A DNA stretch of 64,000 nt from Actinomadura latina NBRC 106108. Its GTDB lineage: Bacteria; Actinomycetota; Actinomycetes; Streptosporangiales; Streptosporangiaceae. Both the position numbers and the translations under genes were made by a program. The stretch lies in assembly GCF_001552195.1 (NCBI RefSeq), contig NZ_BCQS01000019.1, positions 62,001 through 126,000 of the forward strand. Direction: 5' to 3'. The stretch's first letter is position 1; every line of letters starts with the position of its first letter. Below are positions 41,534-48,944 of this stretch, piece by piece. The notes beneath the pieces are model-generated. The model ran no database searches. It saw only the letters and a program-made list of their open reading frames with translations, and was not told the origin of the DNA.

Positions 41534-42670
41534 GTGCGCATCGTCATCGTCGGCGGCGGCATCATCGGCGCCGCCCTGGCCGACCGGCTCAGCCGCGGGA
41601 CGAACGCCACCGGCGTGACGCTGGTCGAACGGGACCGGCCGGGCGCGGGGACGTCCGGCGCGAGCTTCGCCTGGCTCAACGCCAACGACCCGTCCGACCC
41701 CGCCTACCATTCCCTGCGCGTCGCGGCGCTGGGCACGTGGCGCCGCCTGGCCGCCGGGTTCGGCGACCCGGACTGGTTCCGGATCACGGGCAACACCGCC
41801 TGGGCCGTCGCCGACGACGCCAAGGCCGAGCTGGCCGACCGGGCGGCGCGGCTGTCCCGCCTCGGCTATGCCGCCGCGCAGATCACCGGCGCCCGGCTGC
41901 GCGACGTGGAACCGGCCCTGCGCCCGGCCTCCGGAGCGCTCATCGTCCGCTACCCCGACGAGGGATACGTGCACGGCCCCGACGCGGTGGCGGCCCTCGT
42001 CGAACGTGCCCGCACCGCCGGAGCACGGCTGATCACCGGGACATCCGCCGACCGCCTCAACCTGCGCGGCGACCGCGTCACCGGCGTCCGGCTGGCCACC
42101 GGCGACGACCTGGACGCCGACCTCACGATCTGCGCGGCGGGCTGGCGCAGCCCCGCCCTGCTCGCCACCGCCGGTCTTCGCCTGCCCATGGTGGACACCG
42201 CGGCGCCCGGGTCGGAGGCGCCCGGCCTCACCGCCACCACGACCCCGGCGGCGCCCGGTCTGATCAACGGCGTCGTCCACTCCCCCGGCATCGACGTCCG
42301 TCCCACCCCGGAGCACCGGCTGGTTCTGGAGGCCGGTGACCTGGACACCGCGACCGACCTCACCACGCCCCGCTCCGAACTGGACTCCCGCGCCGCCGAA
42401 CTCCTCGACCGCGCCCGCGCGCTCATCCCCTCCCTCAGGGCCCGCATCGCGGAGGTCCATCGCTGCGTGCGGCCGCTGCCCGCCGACGGATTCCCGCTCA
42501 TCGGACGGCACGCCCCGGGCCTCTACACCGCCGTCACCCACAGCGGCATGACCCTCGGCCCCCACCTGGCCGACCTGATCGCCGGCGACCTCCACGAGGA
42601 CGAACCGGCCCTGGCCCGCTACCGTCCGGACCGGCCGACGCGGTCACCGGCCCGCATCGGTGATTCCTGA
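41534..42670 (+). CDS. FAD-dependent oxidoreductase, DAO family
   Basis: 378 residues. N-terminal dinucleotide fold IVIVGGGIIGAALADRLS, followed by GASFAWLNANDPSDPAYH. C-terminal FAD contact is CVRPLPADGFPLIGRHAPGLYTAVTHSGMTLGP. This family oxidises amines or amino acids (glycine, sarcosine or D-amino acids). The GTG start is at 41534. It lies downstream of the SufT-like gene on the same strand and may be co-transcribed. Substrate unknown. Confidence 0.88.
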   Translation: MRIVIVGGGIIGAALADRLSRGTNATGVTLVERDRPGAGTSGASFAWLNANDPSDPAYHSLRVAALGTWRRLAAGFGDPDWFRITGNTAWAVADDAKAELADRAARLSRLGYAAAQITGARLRDVEPALRPASGALIVRYPDEGYVHGPDAVAALVERARTAGARLITGTSADRLNLRGDRVTGVRLATGDDLDADLTICAAGWRSPALLATAGLRLPMVDTAAPGSEAPGLTATTTPAAPGLINGVVHSPGIDVRPTPEHRLVLEAGDLDTATDLTTPRSELDSRAAELLDRARALIPSLRARIAEVHRCVRPLPADGFPLIGRHAPGLYTAVTHSGMTLGPHLADLIAGDLHEDEPALARYRPDRPTRSPARIGDS

Positions 42671-42799
42671 TCTCCGACCCCGGCCGAGCGCGCCCGATTG
42701 GATACTCTGGGGCTGACGGCCGGGACGACGCGGCGCGGTCGTGATCCCACCGCGCATTTCGGCAGAATCGACGGCGAGCGCGGCCTGAAGGCGTTCGAC

Positions 42800-43024
42800 G
42801 TGAGCGTCATCGGCGACCGCGCCCCGTCCTTCGCCACCTCCGGCCGCGCGTCCGCCCCGGCCGACGACGAGGGGCTCTGCGACGTCCTCACCACGGCGGA
42901 ACTGCGCGTCGAGCTGACCGAACTGATCCTCGAGGCCGCCCCGGACCTGACCGGCGCCCACATCCTCAAGCTCCGCGAGAGCCTCCTCGCCTTCGCCCGC
43001 AAACACGGCTGGAGCGAAGACTGA
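42800..43024 (+). CDS. Small hypothetical protein
   Basis: 74 residues from the GTG at 42800 (GAAGG eight bases upstream). A longer frame from 42698 would add 34 residues rich in Arg and Gly. The C-terminal half is predicted helical and amphipathic (LTTAELRVELTELILEAAPDLTGAHILKLRESLLAFARKHGW). No family recognised. Confidence 0.55.
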   Translation: MSVIGDRAPSFATSGRASAPADDEGLCDVLTTAELRVELTELILEAAPDLTGAHILKLRESLLAFARKHGWSED

Positions 43025-43047
43025 CCCCCTGACCCGGGAGGGGGCTT

Positions 43048-43794
43048 TCAGACTGCGGGGGCGTCTTCGGGGGCGGCCTGGTCTCCGGTCGTGCGGGAGC
43101 GGACGAGGCGCGCCAGCCACCAGCTGAACGCGCTGAGGACGACGAGGCCGGCGGGGGCGATCCACACCAGCGGGGAGCCGGGCTCGCGCAGCGCGTCGCC
43201 GAGGCCGGTGTAGACGAGCGTGCCCGGAACGATGCCGAGCGCGGTCCCGGCGATGTAGGGCGCGAACCGCACACCGGCCACGCCGGCGCCGTAGTTCACC
43301 GCGCCGAACGGGAACACCGACGCCATGCGCAGGACCAGGACGGACTCGAAGGCCCGGCGCGACAGGAAGGCGTCCAGGCGGGCGAGCCGTCCCGTCCCGG
43401 TGTACCGGGCCACGGCCGGGCGGCCCAGGAGCCGGGCCAGGCCGAAGGAGAGCGCGGCGCCCGCCGTGGCCCCCGCGAGCACCGCGAGCGTGCCCACGCC
43501 GACGCCGAAGAGCGCTCCGGCGGACGCGTTCAGCACCGACCCGGGCACCAGCGCCGCCACCGCCAGGACGTAGCACAGCGCGAAGACCGGCGGCCCCCAC
43601 AGGCCGAGCGACTCGACCCAGCCGCTGACGTTCTCCCACAGCGCGCCGCCGGTCAGCACCACCAGCACCCCGAACCCGAGCAGGATCGCGCCCAGGACCA
43701 GCAGTTTCACGAGCGCACCCCGGGCCCGGCCCTCGCCCGGCCGCCCGGCCGGAGGCGGCGTGGACGGGGCCGGCGCGGCGGACTCGCGGCTCAT
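43048..43794 (-). CDS. TVP38/TMEM64 (SNARE-associated) family membrane protein
   Basis: 248 residues with about six hydrophobic segments. The VTT/DedA-like signature is visible as VPGSVLNASAGALFGVGVGTLAVLAGATAGAALSFGLARLLGR and FPFGAVNYGAGVAGVRF. It is a member of the DedA/TVP38 superfamily, implicated in lipid scrambling or proton-dependent transport. The ATG at 43794 has GGGAG five bases upstream. It follows the LtrA gene by 22 bases and is probably in its operon. Confidence 0.9.
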   Translation of the reverse strand: MSRESAAPAPSTPPPAGRPGEGRARGALVKLLVLGAILLGFGVLVVLTGGALWENVSGWVESLGLWGPPVFALCYVLAVAALVPGSVLNASAGALFGVGVGTLAVLAGATAGAALSFGLARLLGRPAVARYTGTGRLARLDAFLSRRAFESVLVLRMASVFPFGAVNYGAGVAGVRFAPYIAGTALGIVPGTLVYTGLGDALREPGSPLVWIAPAGLVVLSAFSWWLARLVRSRTTGDQAAPEDAPAV

Positions 43795-43816
43795 GTGTGC
43801 TCCCTGCCGGGCTGCG

Positions 43817-45049
43817 TTAGGTGTGCTCCCCCATTTCATCGGAACCGCGGCCGTATCCCAAGTCCCGGCTCCCTTCGCGCTCGGACGCGATGGTGGCCGC
43901 GGTCAGCAGGACGCAGATCGCGGCGAACGCGGCGATCACCGCGGCCGCTCCCAGCCGCGGCGCCGCCTGCGGGAGCAGCAGGATCGCGGTGACGCAGCCC
44001 GCGACCGCGGCGGGATGGGCGAGGGGCTCCGCCACGATCGACGCGTGGACGAGCCAGAGCAGGCCCAGGAACACGCTGAGCGGGATCGCCACGGCGTAGC
44101 AGATCGCCAGCGGGGACGCCGGGATGTGGTGGCCTGTCTGCTCGACCGCGACCTCGAGGCCGGCGCCGAGCGCCGCGAGCGCCGCGAAGATGCCGTAGTG
44201 GCCGTATCCCCACAGGTAGGAGCGGTGGCGGCGGTCCCTGAGGCCGTCGCCGGCCGGCGCCAGGAAGTAGAGCCACCAGAGCGCGAACAGCACGACCAGT
44301 CCGGATACGGCGATCATGAGGAACGGGCTGCTGATCTCGCCCTCCGCGAGCGCTCCCGCGACGCCGCGGGTCGCGGCGAGGACGCTCTCGCCGAGCAGGA
44401 TGATCGTGAAGAGGCCGTACCGCTCGGCGATGTGGTGCGGATGCCAGGAGGTGGGCGCCGCCCGTTCCGCCCAGGGCGGCACCGCCAGTTCGAGGACGGC
44501 CAGCCCGGCGAAGACCGGCACCAGGGCGGACGACGGCAGGACGCCGGTCTCGGCGAACAGCAGCCGCAGCAGCCACCCCACCTGCAGGAGGGAGATGCCG
44601 GCGGCGTAGCGCAGCGCGGTGCGGCGGCCCGCCGGGTCCTCGATGCCGGCGCGCAGCCACTGGGCGCTCAGCCCGATCCGCATGATCAGGTAACCGAACG
44701 TCACGCCGCGGTAGTCGGCGTGGTCGATCGCGGCCGGCACGCCGGCGGCGAGGACCAGCACGCCGGCCATCTGCACCATGGTCAGCAGCCGGTAGGCGAC
44801 GTCGTCGGTGTCGTAGGACGAGGCGAACCAGGTGAAGTTCATCCAGGCCCACCACACCGCGAAGAAGACCTGGAGGAAGGGGACGAGCCCGCCGGCGGCG
44901 TGCCCGCCGGCGATGTCGTGCGCGAGGCGCGCCGTGACGGCCGCGATCGCGACCACGAAGGTCAGGTCGAACAGCAGCTCCAGCGGGCTCGCGGCGCGGT
45001 GCGGCTCGTCGACCGGGCGCGCACTCATCCGCACCCGGAGACGATTCAC
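43817..45049 (-). CDS. ltrA: Low temperature requirement protein A family
   Basis: 410 residues, about ten membrane segments. It opens with the family motif SPLELLFDLTFVVAIAAVTARLAHD and continues with FFAVWWAWMNFTWFASSYDTDD, HIAERYGLFTIILLGESVLA and YLWGYGHYGIF, all LtrA landmarks. First described as needed for growth of Listeria in the cold; its biochemical role is unknown. The GTG at 45049 overlaps the stop of a small upstream gene by four bases. Confidence 0.92.
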   Translation of the reverse strand: MNRLRVRMSARPVDEPHRAASPLELLFDLTFVVAIAAVTARLAHDIAGGHAAGGLVPFLQVFFAVWWAWMNFTWFASSYDTDDVAYRLLTMVQMAGVLVLAAGVPAAIDHADYRGVTFGYLIMRIGLSAQWLRAGIEDPAGRRTALRYAAGISLLQVGWLLRLLFAETGVLPSSALVPVFAGLAVLELAVPPWAERAAPTSWHPHHIAERYGLFTIILLGESVLAATRGVAGALAEGEISSPFLMIAVSGLVVLFALWWLYFLAPAGDGLRDRRHRSYLWGYGHYGIFAALAALGAGLEVAVEQTGHHIPASPLAICYAVAIPLSVFLGLLWLVHASIVAEPLAHPAAVAGCVTAILLLPQAAPRLGAAAVIAAFAAICVLLTAATIASEREGSRDLGYGRGSDEMGEHT

Positions 45050-45252
45050 GTGTCGCCCTCCAGCGCCTCCAGCGCGCCGAGGAGGTTGCGCAGGCCGGCT
45101 TCGTCGCGCTCGGCGTCCGCCGGGTCGAACAGCCACTCGGAGGGGGGTGCGCCGGCGGCCTCCTCCGCACCGCTCGACTGGACCATGGTCAGTTCCACCT
45201 TGATCTCGGCTTCGAGCTCGACCTCGAACTCCCTGTCACCGTTCATGCTCAT
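45046..45252 (-). CDS. Small acidic protein coupled to LtrA
   Basis: 68 residues, strongly acidic (REFEVELEAEIKVELTMVQ, then DPADAERDEAGLRNLLGALEALEGD). AGGAG five bases before the ATG at 45252 gives a good start. The stop overlaps the LtrA start (GTGA). It has no recognisable domain. Coupling suggests a partner or translational leader for LtrA. Confidence 0.65.
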   Translation of the reverse strand: MSMNGDREFEVELEAEIKVELTMVQSSGAEEAAGAPPSEWLFDPADAERDEAGLRNLLGALEALEGDT

Positions 45253-45361
45253 TCCCTCTCCTCGCGCGGCCGGGGCCGGATGACGGGCGGCCACGTCCGC
45301 GGCGGCCCGCCCGGCGCGGCGGGTCCGGGCGGCGGCGCGCCGCCGCCCGGACGTGGATCCG

Positions 45362-46117
45362 CTACTTCGCCGCCGGGACGCGGCCCGGCCACTCGCTGTA
45401 CCGGGTCGTGCCGAGGACGGCGTCGCCGATCGGGACCAGGCTGTGCTCCTCGACCTCGGCGCCGAAGTAGTGCGCGTGCGCATCGGTGACCACTTCGCGC
45501 GGGTCGTCCCAGAAGGCCAGGGCGTCCCGGAAGAACTCGTCCATCCGGAACCGCTCGGGTCCGGCGGTCTCGACCGGGCCGTCCAGCGGCGAGCCCATCG
45601 CGGCGGCCGCGACCTGCCGGGCGACGTCGTCGCCGGCCATCGGCTGGTACAGCACCGGCGCCATCCGGACGGTGTCCCCCTCGGTGGCCTCGTCGGCGAT
45701 GGCCCTGGTGAACTCGAAGAACTGCGTGGCGTGCACGATCGAGTACGGGATCGACGACTTCTGGATCAGGTTCTCCTGGGCGAGCTTCGCGCGGAAGTAG
45801 CCGCGCTCCGGCGGCCGGCCGGTCCCCACGATCGACAGCCCGACGTGGTGGCCGACGCCCGCCGCCGCCTCCGCGCCGAGCAGGTTGCCGGTCGAGGTCT
45901 CGAAGAACTCCAGGACCGCGGCGTCCTCGAACGACGGCGAGTTCGCCACGTCGACCACCACCGACGCCCCGGCCAGGACGTCCGCGAGGCCCTCCCCGGT
46001 CAGGGTGTTCACGCCGGTGTTCGGCGACGCCGCCACCGCCTCGTGGCCGTGCTCGCCCAGCTGCGCCACGACCTTCGACCCGATCAGGCCGGTACCGCCG
46101 ATTACCACGATCTTCAT
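45362..46117 (-). CDS. NAD(P)-binding NmrA/SDR-like oxidoreductase
   Basis: 251 residues. Rossmann motif KIVVIGGTGLIGSKVVAQLGEHGHE; VVVDVANSPSFEDAAVLEFFE and VGHHVGLSIVGTGRPPERGYFRAKLAQE follow. It resembles the atypical SDR / NmrA group often annotated as NAD(P)H-binding or LysR-substrate-like nucleoside-diphosphate-sugar epimerases. GAGGGA lies seven bases before the ATG. Its catalytic role is unclear. Confidence 0.88.
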   Translation of the reverse strand: MKIVVIGGTGLIGSKVVAQLGEHGHEAVAASPNTGVNTLTGEGLADVLAGASVVVDVANSPSFEDAAVLEFFETSTGNLLGAEAAAGVGHHVGLSIVGTGRPPERGYFRAKLAQENLIQKSSIPYSIVHATQFFEFTRAIADEATEGDTVRMAPVLYQPMAGDDVARQVAAAAMGSPLDGPVETAGPERFRMDEFFRDALAFWDDPREVVTDAHAHYFGAEVEEHSLVPIGDAVLGTTRYSEWPGRVPAAK

Positions 46118-46282
46118 GCCGAGATCCCTCCTGTTCGCGGGGGCGTCCTTCCCCGCCGGCTGCCAGAGCCGCCGGCTGCCGGCAAGGACAGGACGGCCGT
46201 CCGCCCTGTGACAGCGCGCCGAACCTCCGGGCGCCATGGCCCAACTGTCACCGCCCTAGCCCACGGACGCACCAGGGTGGAT

Positions 46283-46323
46283 CACTGGCCACATCCCTGG
46301 GCTTCCGCCCAGGCTGCCCAGTG
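46283..46323 (-). terminator. Hairpin after DUF488 gene
   Basis: Nested arms CACTGG/CCAGTG and CCTGGGC/GCCCAGG around a TTCC tetraloop, 12 bases downstream of the DUF488 stop on the minus strand. Confidence 0.65.
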
Positions 46324-46334
46324 TCGCCGTAACG

Positions 46335-46886
46335 TCACTCTCCGTCATAGACGAGCAGTCCGTCGTCGCGCAAGCGTGCTCCGGACGTGGGCGGATGCTC
46401 GGTGAGGCGGCCGTCGTGGGCGAGGTGCAGGACGGGACGGCCGCGGGCCAGCACGGCGAAGTCGGCGATGATCCGGCGATGGCAGCGCCACCACACCGAC
46501 TCACTGCACATCACGGCCGTGCGGGTCTGGGCGGCCTCGCGCAGCAGGTCGTCCATGGCGTCCAGGAATTCGGGAGTGCGGGTATGGCCCGCGTATCCGC
46601 GGAAGGAGTCGTTGCGCCAGAAAGTGTCGGGCGAGTCCGGCCGGGCCCTCCGGAAACCGCCGAGCCGCTTCTCCCACCGGTAGCCGATGCCCTCGGCCGG
46701 CAGCCATTCCCGCAGGGCGTCGCGGTGCACGTCCGGGTTGCGCCGGCTGCCGGGCGCGGTGCGCACGTCCACCACGGCCCGCACTCCGGCGCCGTGCAGC
46801 AGCGGCACCAGCTCCCCGCGGCCCGCGGTGCCGTGCCCGAACGTCAACAGCGGCCGACCGTCATCCACGGTCCAAGCATCGGACAC
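46335..46886 (-). CDS. DUF488 family protein
   Basis: 183 residues. TFGHGTAGRGELVPLLHGAGVRAVVDVRTAPGSRRNPD and the C-terminal metal-type motif VMCSESVWWRCHRRIIADF (C-x7-C-H) are the family signature. DUF488 proteins are small, possibly nucleic-acid-linked proteins of unknown function. Single gene followed by its own hairpin. Confidence 0.92.
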   Translation of the reverse strand: MSDAWTVDDGRPLLTFGHGTAGRGELVPLLHGAGVRAVVDVRTAPGSRRNPDVHRDALREWLPAEGIGYRWEKRLGGFRRARPDSPDTFWRNDSFRGYAGHTRTPEFLDAMDDLLREAAQTRTAVMCSESVWWRCHRRIIADFAVLARGRPVLHLAHDGRLTEHPPTSGARLRDDGLLVYDGE

Positions 46887-46942
46887 CGCCCGGACGGCTG
46901 AGCGGCCGGCCCACGGTCAGCACCCGACCGATGGCGTGCGGG

Positions 46943-46975
46943 CCGGGCCACCGGTCATGCTCACCGGTGGCCCGG
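46943..46975 (-). terminator. Terminator of M1 protease gene
   Basis: A 13-base stem (core GGGCCACCGGT and complement) with a seven-base loop, about 66 bases downstream of the M1 protease stop on the minus strand. Confidence 0.75.
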
Positions 46976-47040
46976 GTGCGAACGGCGTGGCCGGCCGCGG
47001 TGGCGGTCATGGCCCCGCACCCTTCCTGCGGGGCGCAGAC

Positions 47041-48885
47041 CTAACCGTCGATGCGGTGTTGTGCCCAGAAGGCGGTCAGATCGATCGACGTGGCCGCTTG
47101 GGCGGCCTCCTTGAATTCGGATGTGGTGGAGATGCCGTACCAGTGGTCCTTGGCGTAGGTCTTGAGCAGGCCGTTCATCGCCGAGTCGCCGATCAGGCGC
47201 CGCAGGTCGTGGAGGGCGCATTTGCCGTAGCCGTACACGACCGTGGAATACCTGGAGGAATGCTGGTCCCAGTAGGCCATCGGGTTGCTGATCTTTTCCG
47301 CCGAGGACGCCCAGGAGACGTTGTTCCAGCAGCCCGTTCCGTCGACGCCGCGGTACAGGTCGGTGGCGTAGTCGGCGAACGCCTCGTCCAGCCAGGGATG
47401 GCCGTACTCGTCGTCGCCGACGATCCCGTACCACCATTGGTGGGCGAGTTCATGCGGGAGCGCCACGTTGCTGACCAGGTCCAGGATGAATCCCGGGTAC
47501 TCCATTCCGCCGAACCAGAAATTGTTGTCCAGAATGGCGTCGACCTCCCCGTAGGGGTAGTCGCCGAAGCGGCCGGAGTGGGCGTCGATCGCGGACTCGG
47601 CGAGCGTCAGCATCTGCTGCGCGCTGGACGAGCCGATGCCGTCCACCCAGTACATGTTGACCTTGACGCCCTTCGGCGAGGTGCCGGAGATCTTGGAGAA
47701 GGGGCCGGCGCCCCAGGCGAACTCGCGGACGTTCGCGGCCGTCGCCGTGGTGATCGTCCGGCCGGACGAGCCGGGGGTGTCGACGGCGGTGCCGGTCGAG
47801 GGGACCTCCAGCGAGTCCGGATGGTCGAGGGTGACCTTGTAGTCGCTCGCGAGCTGGTAGAACGACTCGCCGTTGTTGGTGTAGGGGTCCAGGTGCCAGC
47901 CGTCGCCGTCGTGGACGGTCAGGACGGGCAGCGCGTTGCCGAGGAAGTTGTACGGCCCGTCGTGGCCGAAGCGGTCGGCTCCGGACGGCACCACGATGCC
48001 CAGGTCGAACGCGATCGTCGCGCTCTCCCCCTGGTTCAGCGGGCCCGGCAGCGTCACCTTCATGGCCGTGCAGCCGACGGACAGGCCGGAGGCGGTGCCG
48101 CCGGTGACGTTGCCGACCGTGATCGGTGTGCTGGACGGGCAGTTGCCGTGGGCGTTGTCCCACAGCCGCAGGTAGACCTCCGAGAGCGGGGCCGACGAGG
48201 TGTTGGTGAAACCGACCGACTCGTGGCCCTGCCAGTTGCCGCCGGAGGAGTCGCTGGTGAGGTTCACCGTGTACTTCTGTGAGCCGGGCGTCCGGTTGCC
48301 GTCGCCCGGCGGGGGCGGCGGTGGCGGCGGAGTGGTCGTGCCCGAGATGTCGAGGGCCGCGTCGTCCAGCACGAAGCTGGTCTGGAGGCCGGAGTCCTCC
48401 GTACCGGAGAAGGACAGCGTGACGGTCTTGCCCGCGTAGGCGGAGGCGTCGAAGCTCTTCTTCACGTAGCCGGAGCCGGCGTCGAGGTTGGAGAAGCTCG
48501 CGACGGTGTCGCCGCCGACCTTGGCGGTGAACGTGTCGTAGGCGGTGGTGCTCGTGTTCTCGTCCGTGTCGATGTGCAGGTAGAAGGACAGGGTCGCCTT
48601 GCAGCCGGCGGGAAGGGTCACCGACTGCGTCGCCGAGTCGGTGTGGGAACTGCCGTAGCCGTCGAACCAGGCGAAGTGGGTTCCGGTGTGGGCGCTCTCG
48701 CCGCTGCCGCTGGACGACACCACACCGGACGTGGTGGTCCACGGCGAGGTGCCGTCCTCGAAGCCGCCGTTCGAGATCAGCTGGGCGGTCGTGCAGTCGG
48801 CCGCATGAGCGGGCGCCGCGGCCGCGGTCAGTCCCGCCGCGGCGGCCAGGACGGCCGTGGCGGCGGCCATGAGTCTCTTGGTCAT
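47041..48885 (-). CDS. Secreted M1-family metallopeptidase
   Basis: 614 residues. Signal peptide ending AAPAHA. A beta-sandwich module follows (residues ~30-180, from SNGGFEDGTSPWTTTSGVV to SFVLDDAALDIS), then a Pro-rich linker and an M1 aminopeptidase N-terminal and catalytic domain. The zinc site is HELAH at 478-482 with E501 exactly 18 residues later; the GGMEYPGF substrate-exopeptidase motif precedes it. It likely trims peptides outside the cell. The accessory module is shared with the M4 protease encoded just upstream on the same strand. Confidence 0.93.
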   Translation of the reverse strand: MTKRLMAAATAVLAAAAGLTAAAAPAHAADCTTAQLISNGGFEDGTSPWTTTSGVVSSSGSGESAHTGTHFAWFDGYGSSHTDSATQSVTLPAGCKATLSFYLHIDTDENTSTTAYDTFTAKVGGDTVASFSNLDAGSGYVKKSFDASAYAGKTVTLSFSGTEDSGLQTSFVLDDAALDISGTTTPPPPPPPPGDGNRTPGSQKYTVNLTSDSSGGNWQGHESVGFTNTSSAPLSEVYLRLWDNAHGNCPSSTPITVGNVTGGTASGLSVGCTAMKVTLPGPLNQGESATIAFDLGIVVPSGADRFGHDGPYNFLGNALPVLTVHDGDGWHLDPYTNNGESFYQLASDYKVTLDHPDSLEVPSTGTAVDTPGSSGRTITTATAANVREFAWGAGPFSKISGTSPKGVKVNMYWVDGIGSSSAQQMLTLAESAIDAHSGRFGDYPYGEVDAILDNNFWFGGMEYPGFILDLVSNVALPHELAHQWWYGIVGDDEYGHPWLDEAFADYATDLYRGVDGTGCWNNVSWASSAEKISNPMAYWDQHSSRYSTVVYGYGKCALHDLRRLIGDSAMNGLLKTYAKDHWYGISTTSEFKEAAQAATSIDLTAFWAQHRIDG

Positions 48886-48901
48886 CTCGTTCTCCCCACG
48901 G

Positions 48902-48933
48902 CTGCCGCCGGCCCTCGCGAGGGCCGGCGGCAG
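48902..48933 (-). terminator. Terminator of M4 protease gene
   Basis: A perfect 32-base palindrome (arms CTGCCGCCGGCCCTCG) 11 bases downstream of the M4 stop and 16 bases upstream of the M1 start. It separates the two protease genes into distinct transcripts or gives partial read-through. Confidence 0.85.
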
Positions 48934-48944
48934 GGGCGTGTCCG

